Shown here: one piece after another, positions 29,621-39,690 of the stretch
Layout of the letters: each line of letters starts with the position of its first letter
How positions within the stretch are numbered: position 1 is the stretch's first letter
DNA from: Crossaster papposus
Lineage: Eukaryota; Echinodermata; Asteroidea; Velatida; Solasteridae
Assembly (NCBI GenBank): GCA_037893245.1
Contig: JBAIAA010000545.1
Span: 310,001 to 374,000, forward strand
DNA length: 64,000 nt
Direction of reading: 5' to 3'
Notes under the pieces: generated by a model
What the model was told of the DNA's origin: nothing
What the model saw: the letters and a program-made list of their open reading frames with translations, nothing else
Database searches by the model: none
Made by a program: the position numbers and the translations under genes

Positions 29621-30255
29621 TAGTGCTGAGCGAATAGTGGTTTCCCCACTCGAGTACTCGCGACAAATTTACCACCGAGTAATCGAGTATTTTTGCAAGG
29701 TGTCAAATTACGATCAAACACGTGTTATCACCATACGGGTGTTTTCATTTAAAGCATAACAGTAATTGTATAATCCCTATGTATGATTACGTTGTCAATA
29801 CGTTAATTACGTTGCCTCAATAAAACAAAAAACTATTTCACATGATTGAATTTATTGCTGAATTAATTTACGATCCCATCGACCCAAACCCAAACCAGAC
29901 AGGAGAAGTATGGCTTCCATTGTATAAACAATGCGGGCTGGGGACATTAGCGGTCGGCTCACTCAAAGGATTTAATAGTTCGTTGAACCTTATTATTTGG
30001 GAATAAGAATTGCCATTGCAGGCGTGCAATTGTGGGGAGCGGCGAGTCAATTCTTTTCGCGTCGTTTCATCATACGACCACAACTTAATCGGTACTTGTA
30101 AACAATCATCGCTTGCTAACAATCCCTACTCGCGAGTATTTATTGCTACTCGGGCTGGCACAAGTAATCGAATAGTTAAAAAACCGCGAGTAGTGCTACG
30201 ATTAGCAAAAACTAATCAGGAGTAGGCGAGTACTCGAGTTACTCGCCCAGCACTA
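29621..30255. mobile_element. non-autonomous hAT-type element
   Basis: Ends TAGTGCTGAGCGA...and ...TCGCCCAGCACTA form terminal inverted repeats rich in CGAGTACTCG. The flanks carry TAGTGGCTAC on both sides (29611-29620, 30256-30265), which contains the 8-bp duplication expected of hAT; the extra two bases blur the exact boundary. 635 bp, no transposase ORF. It interrupts the tail of the MADF-gene region. Confidence 0.8.
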
Positions 30256-30265
30256 TAGTGGCTAC

Positions 30266-30843
30266 CTGGATTCTCCTCTTGATCTCGGTTCTCAGGATGG
30301 GGGACTCCACACACCAAAAGTAAAGAAGCCGTTGTAGGTTCTGGGCACGGTGGACACAACTAATAGTCTCAAATTACTCATATACTGCCTTTAATCTTGA
30401 TGGTGTTTCACAAGTTCACAGTTCACAGTTCACAAGTTCACAAAGTTTTGTAGCCTAACGTTAGCCTGAATAAGCGTCAAGTTACTCACGGTAATTTGCT
30501 CACAAGCTGCGGTTCACAAAAGCCACACCAGTTGAAATAGGCAATAAGATCACAGATAAGTTGAAAATGATAAGTTGAATAAATGTGTGGTAAAATATTA
30601 GTATCAGCTCCACCGCGGAACACTAAAACGAGTCACTTAAAACTGTTAAATTAAAAAAAAATTATTAACCACGCGCACCTGCGCTTCACTGTACGCCCGC
30701 GTTGTGTTGTGCTGTTCTGCGCGTCTTTGTAGTCAAAAAGTATGATAAACACCACATGTCAAAGTGTGATTTTTTCCCCTTAAAATTAACAACTGTTCAT
30801 TAATAACAAATGATGGGCGCAACTCACAGACATATAAACCTAT
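30266..30843. other. non-coding interval before ISL2EU-type element
   Basis: Contains short tandem TTCACAAGTTCACAG copies near 30408-30440. I recognise no gene, and no right-hand partner for the 12861 terminal repeat. Confidence 0.5.
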
Positions 30844-31170
30844 ACAGTAATCCGGTGATGAAAAATAACTAAATTTGACCGCGTGAGGGCAGCATCACTG
30901 CGGTGTCTTGGCGCGCGAATCGATTATAACAATTCGCATTCGGTTTTAACATCATCATAATTAAACAAAATACGGTCGGTGTTGTCGACATAGCCTTCTT
31001 TGACGTTTCGGTGTTTTTTTGCTAGCCCCCTACCCTAGTGAGACCTGTTTTTCTCTTGCATGCTTGGCATAACTTCCTTCAAACCGGTACATCGAGGTAG
31101 CAGCTACGGCCTACGGCTACGCTAACGGGACGGTTAGAGCTAGGCGAAACTGACCATTTTCCTTCAAAAT

Positions 31171-31228
31171 ATGGAATTGGAAAGTTGGGCGGACGATGTC
31201 CGTCAGTGGCCGTCTGTGTCTGATCAGG
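31171..31228 (+). CDS. YqaJ-nuclease gene, first exon
   Basis: ATG 31171 opens MELESWADDVRQWPSVSDQ and ends at the donor CAGG|GTAAGT (31228/31229). One leftover base joins the acceptor of the second exon at 32598 and keeps frame. It lies about 220 bases inside the left inverted repeat, as expected for a first exon. Confidence 0.65.
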
Positions 31229-31571
31229 GTAAGTTCAATTAATCTAAGTACAAACGTTTAGTATAGTATAGTTAGCCTATGCTTACCATGCTTGTGTGAT
31301 ATTACATTTACCATGTGACTATAGATAGTATAGTGCTGCTGATTTTATTTTGTAGCCCAGGTTTGATGCCCTAGTTATTATGTTTGATTACAACTGATGT
31401 AAACATGCAGGAATAGTGTTCATCATGTTCATTGTGATTTAGGATAATGGAATTGTTGTCTGTATTCCTTCTTATTCCTCCATGGTATTTATGTCATTTT
31501 GGGTTAAAGTTAAAAATAAAATACCTTTGTACAGTACTAGTTGAAGTCTTGAATTACAATCAAACTTGGGT

Positions 31572-32345
31572 CATGTATACGGAAACAGGTCAACTCGTAC
31601 GCAGATTGGTCAACTCGTACGTGGTCCAACTCGTACGCGGTTTAAACTTGTGGTTCACGGGTACGTATGGATGGCTTTGATCAATTAAAATGGCAGATAC
31701 TCTGGGGCATCCAAGGCGAATCTGTACGATTGTTGGCTTTATTAACCTTTTTGGCATTATTAACCTTTAGCCTTGTAAACATTTTCGTATACAATTTTAA
31801 TTCCATTAAATGTAACGATGTACAAGTTGCATGAGATTCAGTCTTTTCAGTCTCAACTCCTTCGGTTTTTAAGAATAAACTTAAGACTTTTCTTTTTACA
31901 AAGGCATTTGTGTAAGATTTTACGATTGTTTATTTATATACATCTTGGTTTTAATTTCGTAAACATCGTTTGACATAACTTTTTTTAATAATATATTTTT
32001 TTAGACTAGATGTTTTCATTTGATTAGTATTTTTAAGATAACAAAAAAGTATTTGGTCCGCGTACGAGTTGGTCCGCGTACGAGTTGGTCCGCGTACGAG
32101 TTGGTCCGCGTACGAGTTGGTCCGCGTACGAGTTGGTCCGCGTACGAGTTGGTCCGCGTACGAGTTGGTCCGCGTACGAGTTGGTCCGCGTACGAGTTGG
32201 TCCGCGTACGAGTTGGTCCGCGTACGAGTTGGTCCGCGTACGAGTTGGTCCGCGTACGAGTTGGTCCGCGTACGAGTTGGTCCGCGTACGAGTTGGACCG
32301 CGTACGAGTTGTCTCGCGTACGAGTTGACCTGTATTCATGTATAC
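31572..32345. repeat. inverted minisatellite structure in the YqaJ-gene intron
   Basis: Right arm: about 17 head-to-tail copies of a 16-bp unit GGTCCGCGTACGAGTT (32055-32328). Left arm: three units in the opposite orientation (31590-31641, CAACTCGTACG). The outer edges also match as inverted repeats, TGTATAC...ACAGGTCAACTCGTACG against its reverse complement at 32310-32345. The whole looks like a small foldback element nested in the intron. Long ORFs reading VRVRVGPRTSWSAYEL are artefacts of the repeat. Confidence 0.85.
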
Positions 32346-32597
32346 AATATCACTAACTTTTTTTAAATGATAGTTGTGTCAAAAGTAAAAAACTGAGGTC
32401 AAAGGTTATTTGAGGCCAAAAGTAGGTGAGACACGTGGTTTAAAAACTATCCTTGTCTTGCAAAATTTGATGGAATTTAAACTTTATTTACTATTTCTTG
32501 TGACTTTCTCCAGTTGTACAAGTAATTTAAAACTGAATGTAGGAAATTTGTAAAAACATGTTAATATTAGCCTCCTTTATATATTGGTCTTTTTTAG

Positions 32598-33967
32598 ATA
32601 TCCAAGAGTATTTCATCAATCACCAGGCATGTGATGAGCAGCCCAACGCAAACTACCGAGCCTTGATCGAGGGCCAAAATTACCTCCGATCTGGTTGGGT
32701 TGGCAGAGTCCTGCATCAGTTCTCGGATGACGATCAGATCATCCTGCTGCAAGCACCAATAAGGTACTCACAGTCCATCGACAACTACCACTCTGTGAGG
32801 GTAAAACTAGACACAGTGAATGGAGTCATCGTGTATGTAGAGTGTGACTGCATGGCAAACCAAGGAAGTTGCTGCAGCCATTCAGCTGGTCTTCTCTACA
32901 AGATCAATCAGGCCCTGATCAAGGGATACATAGGTGAATCCTGCACTGATAAACCATGTACATGGAATCTTTGGAACAGTTCAACATCACAAAATATACT
33001 TCCAGACACTGTTGAAAACATCCGTTCACTCCAAGGGTCAAAGTCGCAATACATAGTCACTGCGTCTATTGATACTGATGCAGATGTAATTGCCCATTTC
33101 AGCAGTACTGATCTCGTTGAACTGGCTTCCATTGAAGGCACCATCTTGAACCATGTATTGACAGCTAAATCTGTCACACCACCTTCATCACTTCATACAT
33201 GTACTGTGCCAAAGGTACACAACAACTGTGCAGAGTACAAGTGCCAGCTATGTAACGATACATACGAGCAATATGTCAAGTGTACTGATGAGCACGAAGT
33301 TCGCTTAGCAAAAGCAACAAAGGAACAGGATAATATTCTGTGGGAGGACCAGCGAAAGCTGAGAATTACAAGCAGCGAAGCAGCGGATGTTCCCAAAAAA
33401 GCTGATCCACGTAAATGGATCAACAGGAAACTGAACCCTCGTTTTCAAGGGAATGCAGCAACAAGACATGGGAAAGATTGTGAGCCACTTGCTCGTGATC
33501 AGTTTCAGAGGGCATTCCATAAGAGGGTTACTAAGACTGGACTTGTTGTTCACCCAAAAGAAGATTGGCTTGCTGCAAGCCTGGATGGAATTATTGATGA
33601 AAATACAATTTTGGAGATTAAATGTCCAACAGATAAGAAAATAGAAGCATGCGGTGGAAGTCTTGTAAACTTGATAAATTCAAACAAGTATGATGTGAGA
33701 AAGAAAGATGGAAAATATTTTCTGCGACAAACAGCATCAGGATTAGGCTACTACTACCAAGTACAAGTGGCAATGTATTGTTCTGGACGCAAACTCTGTA
33801 AATTTCTTGTGTGGACTCGCAATGAATATATAGTTCTCGATGTTTCTTATGATAGCGATTGGGTCGAGAAAAATGTTGTTCATTTAAAAAAGGTGTACTT
33901 CGAACACTTACTACCTGCACTTGCAACAAGCATTGCCCACGGAAATTTGAAAATCACAGCACTGTAA
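32598..33967 (+). CDS. SWIM zinc finger + YqaJ-type nuclease (transposon-encoded), main exon
   Basis: The exon begins after the acceptor GGTCTTTTTTAG (AG 32596-32597) and encodes DIQEYFINHQACDE onward, about 456 residues. A SWIM-like zinc finger, CDCMANQGSCCSHSAGLLY, sits near residues 85-105. The YqaJ (lambda-exonuclease-like) domain follows from about residue 255: LRITSSEAADVPK, then RHGKDCEPLARDQF, then ASLDGIIDENTILEIKCP with the D...E-x-K catalytic pattern, then GYYYQVQVAMYCSG. The enzyme family are Mg-dependent DNA nucleases. The gene is convergent with the transposase gene (34432-35637), with a hairpin between them, inside shared inverted repeats. A role in processing excised or target DNA is inference. 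The frame is fully open with no sign of decay. Confidence 0.88.
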
Positions 33968-34255
33968 ATCCAGGTGGTATAACCAATTAGTCAGGTTTCT
34001 TATGTTTTTTCATGATGATTTTTTAACCCCAACCACCCGGCTGGATGAGAATGCTGAATGCAGATTGTGGTTGCAATTTAAATTGTGCCTCTGCAAAATT
34101 TGAATTGAAATTGAAATCTTGGAATTTGCAGCATTTACAGAGCTAAAAACTCAATCAAGTGGAAGGCAATATTTTGTAGAAATGGCCCCGGCTTTCAACA
34201 ATTTGAACAAATTGACTGGTTTATTCCATAAATAAAATGGTATTTATTAAAGGAA

Positions 34256-34340
34256 TAACAGGGCGAGGACCCAGTCATTCACTGCGTGATAACAACCCAT
34301 CCCGTTTTCACGCAGTAATGACTGGGTCCTCACCCTGTTA
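34256..34340. repeat. long perfect-type hairpin between convergent genes
   Basis: Arms of about 33 bases (TAACAGGGCGAGGACCCAGT... and ...ACTGGGTCCTCACCCTGTTA) with only two or three mismatches flank an 18-base loop. It lies between the stop of the YqaJ gene (33967) and the end of the transposase gene (34432). It could be a shared 3'-end structure or a tiny palindromic insertion (ends TAACAGGG/CCCTGTTA). Confidence 0.7.
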
Positions 34341-34431
34341 TGCCCTAACTAAATGCAAATTCTGACAAACTTTTCAATAAACATCTACAGATACTGGTAA
34401 AACATTCCAATGATGATTACAATTCCTTCAT

Positions 34432-35637
34432 TTACTCCTCATGGATCTCCAAGGGACAGTTCTCCCAGTCTTGTTCTTCATCTTCAGTTGTGGTTTCATG
34501 ACAGTCCCCATTGCCCTGGTCTGGTACACTTTCTTCATCATGTGGTCTAATCAGGTGGGGCTGCAAATTGCAAAGTCCTGCGCAAACTGCAACAATGTTA
34601 TCTACATTTTGAACACGTCCAGGTATAATAGTGCTCAAAATTTTGAAGCATTTAAATCTGCGTATTGCTCGCTCTACATGAATTCTAACGTTTGCTAATC
34701 GACGTGTTTCTGTAACGCTATGCTCGGGCAACTCCGTCAAACCTTTAGTAAAAGCTGGAAGTGATAATTTCACTCCAGCTGGTAAAATATCATCAATGGT
34801 GAAGCCCCTGTCTGCAAGAACTTCATCTCCTGGTAGGAGCTGATCAATAAAACCTGAATGTTGTGAAATAAATACATCACTTGCTCTACCCCCGAACAAC
34901 TTTGAGACAAACATGACAAATCCATTGGGAGCTATGCAATACAATACTTTGTATGTGTTGTGGTGTTTGTAGTTGCTGAATGTTTGTGCACGTTGTTTAA
35001 GATTGATTGGCCTTTGAACAAACGCCTCAGTGCAGTCAATAATACATGTTGCTTTAGGGTAGTTTTGAATGAAACACTTGGGCCTGATTCTGCGGATTGT
35101 GTCCCTAGGCAACCAAAGAATACATTTCTGTCTCATGAATGCTGCCATTTGTGAAAGCCAGACTGAGAATATCTCACATGCAGTACTTCTTGAAATGCAA
35201 AACCTCTTGCCTAGGTCAGTAAACATTAGCCCCAGTCGTAGGCGCATCAATACTAGGAGTACTTGGTCATGGACTGTCAGCCTGAACTTCATTGGTTTGG
35301 CAATGAATGCAATTAGTAATGCAATTAGTGCTCCAACATAGGCCCAAAATACATGTTTGCTGAGCCCTGTGAAAAAGATGAAATCCTTGCTGTTCATATC
35401 ATGGGCAGACACACTGGGCACTTGATCAGTCTGTGTCCCGATGCTCTCCGACTTGGGCTTGACATCATCCGGATGAAAGTAAACCTGTGTGCTTGTATCA
35501 CAGTATATTGGTCCAACCTCTCCCTGCTCTGTGTTGTCTTCTGGCTGCTTTGTCCTTGGCAGGTCATCCACACACCTTTTACGTTTTAGTTCCGACAGTC
35601 GCTGCTTTGGAGGCTTTCTTCCACGTGATAATGGAGC
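34432..35637 (-). CDS. IS4/Harbinger-like DDE transposase, main exon
   Basis: On the minus strand the exon starts after the acceptor GCTGTACTTTTAG (AG at 35638-35639) with APLSRGRKPPKQRL and a basic KRKR stretch (possible nuclear signal). A predicted hydrophobic segment near YVGALIALLIAFIAKP leads into LTVHDQVLLVLMRLRLGL (helix-turn-helix-like), then the DDE_4 catalytic core: CIIDCTEAFVQRP (first D), GDEVLADRGFTIDD (second D), and ANVRIHVERAIRRFKC (E). It ends with an acidic tail. All three catalytic positions are present. The THAP exon (36743-37000) splices in phase 0 upstream. It pairs with the YqaJ gene in the same transposon, as in ISL2EU-type elements. Confidence 0.87.
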   Translation of the reverse strand, partial: APLSRGRKPPKQRLSELKRKRCVDDLPRTKQPEDNTEQGEVGPIYCDTSTQVYFHPDDVKPKSESIGTQTDQVPSVSAHDMNSKDFIFFTGLSKHVFWAYVGALIALLIAFIAKPMKFRLTVHDQVLLVLMRLRLGLMFTDLGKRFCISRSTACEIFSVWLSQMAAFMRQKCILWLPRDTIRRIRPKCFIQNYPKATCIIDCTEAFVQRPINLKQRAQTFSNYKHHNTYKVLYCIAPNGFVMFVSKLFGGRASDVFISQHSGFIDQLLPGDEVLADRGFTIDDILPAGVKLSLPAFTKGLTELPEHSVTETRRLANVRIHVERAIRRFKCFKILSTIIPGRVQNVDNIVAVCAGLCNLQPHLIRPHDEESVPDQGNGDCHETTTEDEEQDWENCPLEIHEE

Positions 35638-36742
35638 CTAAAAGTACAGCACATACAAACGGGCACAATTTTAACGTAAAATATAATTCTATAATATTGG
35701 ATGTATTTTTTCGGGGAATACAAAAAATAAATTGCACAATTTATAACATTCAACTCGTGCCATATTGTTATAGCGAGTGTAATATATTCTTGTATCGACC
35801 GAAAAATGCCATCTAATATAAATATTATTTATATCAGGGTCAAGACTTGATCAAAGCAAAATGAATTGACGATTAATTCCTGTACGGATGCTATAAGGAC
35901 AAATAAAAAATAATACGTTGATTTATTTTTTACCACTGGAAGCCCGATATAAAAAAAAAATTGTTTATATAGAAATAATTATGAAAAATATTAACAAGCA
36001 TGTCAGGAGAAATAAACAAACTATTTTTTTGCTAAAAAAAAAGAGTGATGCGAGGATACGCCACAAAAAAAATTAATCAAAACTTGCAAACAAATCCAAC
36101 AAATACACGTTTTCCTTTTTCATCTGTGCATTCTTCATTGAAAAAGATATTTTGGTTACAAATCTATGCTACTATACATAGTACTTACAAAAGGACTATA
36201 TCCCATGTTTAGCACAGGATATGGATGCACTCTAGATGGTTGTCCGTCAAGAAAATGAACCCCACATACCTGGAGAAAGGGGCACGAAAACAAGATTGCA
36301 GGACGTTAAACAGATTGAAGAACCAAAGCCACAGTCAAACAGAAATTCACATTTAAATATAGCCCGTATAAATGTGGGTCAAAATACTGGTTTCTTGTGT
36401 CAGCCACACATGCAATGTGTCGTCAAAAGTTGATTTTGATGAATTGTTTACACTTCACCATGGAAGAAATAGGCCTAGCACTTTCACTAGCTATAGCAGT
36501 CTAGTCTATGGCCCCGTGGAATAGATCACTGTGCTGTCGCGTCGCTAGACCTTATTTTCTCTGGGTCACAGGTCATGCATGTAAACGTGAAACAAACACT
36601 TGACATTTTGTTGTGATTTCAATTTCACGAGTAGAATATAGAAACTGCGTTAGAACTTTGTCTTAAGTTAAGAAGTTGTACACAATGCCGGTCTAGAAAA
36701 GTACTATTACAAAATCACTAATTAATATTAGTAAAATCTTAC

Positions 36743-37000
36743 CACACTGTTTCGTGTTGGGACAAAATTCTTCCTGTGTACGTTTTTAATCCACTGCTTT
36801 CGGACGTAGGTTGCTTCCTTAACCTTTCGCCCTGGGAATCGGTGCAGTGAATAAGGGGCTGTGCACGCACAATCCCGGTGTATTTGCGGTGCATGAATCT
36901 TGCATAATTCCTTTCGCCATTTTTGAAGTTTTTTGCTGTTTGAACATCCAAGAACAGAACAACATCTTCCTGAGTGGCCACTATTTCTAGAGTTCTCCAT
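36743..37000 (-). CDS. THAP zinc-finger exon of the DDE transposase
   Basis: ATG at 37000 on the minus strand, 86 codons to the donor GTGTG|GTAAGA (36743/36742), phase 0. It encodes RCCSVLGCSNSKK (C2 half), then HRFPGRKVKEATYVRKQW (the HxFP and W of THAP) and VPTRNSVV. THAP domains bind transposon ends in P and related elements. The exon lies about 110 bases inside the right inverted repeat. The ATG choice is the first in frame after an upstream stop-rich region; a longer N-terminus remains possible. Confidence 0.75.
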
Positions 37001-37213
37001 TGTCTTACCATGATCTGAGTAGTAGGGGAGCCAAAAACCACCTAAACGACAACACCGATCGTAACGTCCGTTCATAGACATGGAGTTGTTTTTTTCTCCA
37101 TGTCTATGGTTCGTTTAATGCGAATTGTTATAATCGATTCGCGCGCCAAGACACCGCAGTGATGCTGCCCTCATGCGGACAAATTTAGTTATTTTAGATC
37201 GCCGGATTACTGT

Positions 37214-37945
37214 ATAGACCGCCAGTCGTGTGCAAAATACCGTGATTTGCAAAGTATGGGCAAAACGACGCGTATAGGCTGCACGGCATGCGCGTAATAG
37301 CCACGCGCGAATATACGCGCCTATCGTGCAACGACTGCACTTTGCGTACGTACTATATGTACATGTACATGTAGTATGTACTATGTTGTATACGTACTCG
37401 CCGCAAACTACTCTAAATTCTTTTGCAAATTTATAGGTCTTAATTAGTAAAAATTCGTCAAAAGAGACAATTGTTTTTGGGAGAATATAAAAATGAGAGT
37501 CGGCGCACTACATGGAACTGAACTGTATAATAAGTATACTTTTTAATGAGATACCCATGCAACTTGGCTTGTGGCAGGCCTAATTAATTAACGTTTAAAT
37601 GTAGCCTAGGCTAGGCCTACATTGTTTAATTTTTAATTAGACCTTTCCTTCATTCAGACAATTTTGCGTGGAAAATATACTATTTCAATAATTTGTGTGC
37701 GGCGTCAACACAACTTTACCATTTTTATTCCAATGCATGAATACATTTCCGTTCAGTAATCTCCTGTAGGAATATAATGTTGTACTTGTAGGCCTAGTGT
37801 TGATTCAAGTTTTAAGCGGGCAGCTTCTGTTAATTACTTCAAACATGCGACATCGACAGAAATCACAGGTATTCTGAACCCAAACAATTTGCACCGTAAA
37901 CATTGGTTAAAAAAGCGTAAAAAACAACCGTACAATCTGATGATA
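37214..37945. other. non-coding interval
   Basis: AT-rich; includes a short GC-rich stretch with CGCGTATAGGC words (about 37268-37335) and a TACATGTACATGTAG run. No gene recognised. Confidence 0.5.
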
Positions 37946-38842
37946 CAGGGTGAACCTAAAAAAAAGAAACCCACCGGAAAATGGCCATAATTCCGAAAGT
38001 ATATATTTCATGGAAAAACTGTAGTCAATATCAGAAAGTAGGAGCTACAAGCTTTCTTTTGACACCTACATCGCAGGCCTACGGTCACTGGTAACTGAGT
38101 ATCATTGTCTTGAAAACCATAGGCAGATTTCAGAATGTCCAAATCAGTCTGTGCTGGGCCCAAGATGGTGTTCCTGCCCATCGACTTATCGCTGTCAGGG
38201 AACGTCTTCGAGAACTCTTTGCACACCGTGTGATTGCCTTGAATCATGAAGTGGAGTGGCACCACGATCCCCTGACCTAACTCCATGTGACTTTTTCCTT
38301 TGGGGATACCTTAAGAATAAGGCCTACGCTAGTCCCCCACGGGACCTTGTGGAATTACGGGAGAGGATTCAGCAAGAAGTTGACATTTTACGACAAGATC
38401 CGGGGATGGTGAGGAGAGCAGTGCAGGATATGCAAAGACAATGTGAAATTTGCGTTGAGAGAGGTGGCGGCCATGTTGAAGGAATCGAACCTTAAGGACT
38501 GAGAAAGATGCTTATGAAAGCCAAATAAGTGTTTTCATTTTTATTGTTTCAAATAAACAGGTTATAACAAAGGGAATTATGTTCTTGTTCTTTTCCAGGC
38601 GACCTTATTTGCCTACACGAAGATAACAACACGCACACCTATTTGGACATTTCTGAAATCTGCCTATGGTTTTCAAGACAATGGTACTCAGTTATACCAG
38701 TGACCGTAGGCCTGCGATGTAGGTGTCAGAAGAAAGCTTGTAGCTCCTACTTTCTGATATTGACTTCAGTTTTTCCATGAAATATATACTTTCGAAATTA
38801 TGGCCATTTTCCGGTGGGTTTCGTTTTTTTAGGTTCACCCTG
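37946..38842. mobile_element. Tc1/mariner-type element, internally deleted, about 200-bp TIRs
   Basis: Ends CAGGGTGAACCTAAAAAAA...and ...TTTTTTTAGGTTCACCCTG, with TA on both sides (37944-37945, 38843-38844). The inverted repeats run about 200 bases (37946-38145 and 38641-38842) with few differences. The left inverted repeat runs directly into transposase sequence, so the 5' half of the gene is missing. 897 bp. Confidence 0.88.
38130..38495 (+). pseudogene. mariner-like transposase C-terminal remnant
   Basis: The frame gives WAQDGVPAHRLIAVRERL (second catalytic D region), then shifts by one base near 38260 to PRSPDLTPCDFFLWGYLK, the hallmark of mariner-type transposases (third acidic residue in the PDL/CDFF box), and ends QCEICVERGGGHVEG. 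The N-terminal half, with the DNA-binding domain and first Asp, is absent. One frameshift and a CCACGATCCC disruption make it non-functional. It lies between the long inverted repeats of the element. Confidence 0.8.
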
Positions 38843-38844
38843 TA

Positions 38845-39690
38845 TATTACGAACCCGTACTGGGTCCGTTTTGTTGTGAAATAAGTTACCCACATTGCAT
38901 GATGTTTGTGGGAGCCCAATACTCCGTTTTTGTTGAGCGTCACTGGTACCTAAATTTCCAGGTTCTTAACTCGTAGTCGTAATCCACTTTCTGTTGGTTA
39001 TAACTTAGTACTCACGACTCAGATGAACACTTCTTATAACTTGAACTTGGGTCCTTTAATTAATGTTCCAAAAGTATAGTCCAATGGTAAACGTATGACA
39101 ATGATTGACGACGATTGACGGTTAAAAACTTGTGAACCTTCCTAGGTGACGCTAACTTTTCCAATGTCAAAAAGCCCGACCCTAGCACCCCCGAAACGAG
39201 CGAGGGTGCCATATAACTCGTACGGTAGAGAAATGGCGCTTACAATGTTTTGTTAAACAGTTGTGTAAAAATAATTCTAGTTGTACAACAGAACAGTTGA
39301 CGCCATCACTTTTTTTGTAATTGAAGGGAGTTCTTAGATTTTGCCTTGACAATAGTTTGGATCCTCAAGCTCAAAACTTGTTTGGCCTTTTTTTATATCT
39401 TTATCGCAAGTTCAATGCAATACAATAAGGAATTTCCAAACAAACAAAAACATTTTAAAATGTGTGAGAAATGAAAAATACATAAAAACTTTCTGAATTC
39501 CTGAGAAACCACATTTCGCAAGCATAATGACCACCACAAAGGAGGGTACCATTCGTCTCATATCTTGCCTAATATTTAAAGCATGTGCACTATTTTAAAA
39601 TAAAGTACAGGATTTACAAAAGTATGTGAAAGGTTTACAAAATAATATACAGAAATTAAACAAGTTTGCCCACGATTTTACATTGCAGTT
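38845..39690. other. unassigned non-coding interval
   Basis: AT-rich without convincing ORFs. By position it should include the 5' part of P-like copy 2 (intron or upstream exons), but I recognise no THAP exon in it. Confidence 0.45.

Larger units (their letters stand above)
30844..37213. mobile_element. complete ISL2EU-type DNA transposon (YqaJ nuclease + THAP/DDE transposase)
   Basis: Terminal inverted repeats of about 100 bp (30844-30946 and 37110-37213) begin ACAGTAATCCGG and share the block GGCAGCATCACTGCGGTGTC. The flanks form TATA on both sides, so the duplication is AT or TA (2 bp). Inside are two intact convergent genes: a spliced SWIM+YqaJ nuclease on plus, and a spliced THAP+DDE transposase on minus. 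The gene pair and 2-bp duplication match my recollection of the ISL2EU superfamily (a YqaJ protein plus an IS4/Harbinger-like transposase). 6370 bp. No lesion was seen in either gene. Confidence 0.85.

Noticed and set aside
32016-32366. Overlapping long ORFs on both strands encoding repeated VRVRVGPRTSWSAYEL or TRTNSYADQLVRGP
   Set aside because: They follow from a stop-free 16-bp repeat read in every frame; no independent evidence for a protein.
30844-37213. PIF/Harbinger assignment for the YqaJ+DDE element
   Set aside because: DDE core is Harbinger-like, but the duplication is 2 bp (not 3), the transposase has a THAP domain, and the partner is YqaJ and not Myb/SANT.
39250-39690. Search for a THAP exon upstream of P-like copy 2
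   Set aside because: No C2CH pattern with the HxFP and W positions could be read in any frame here.
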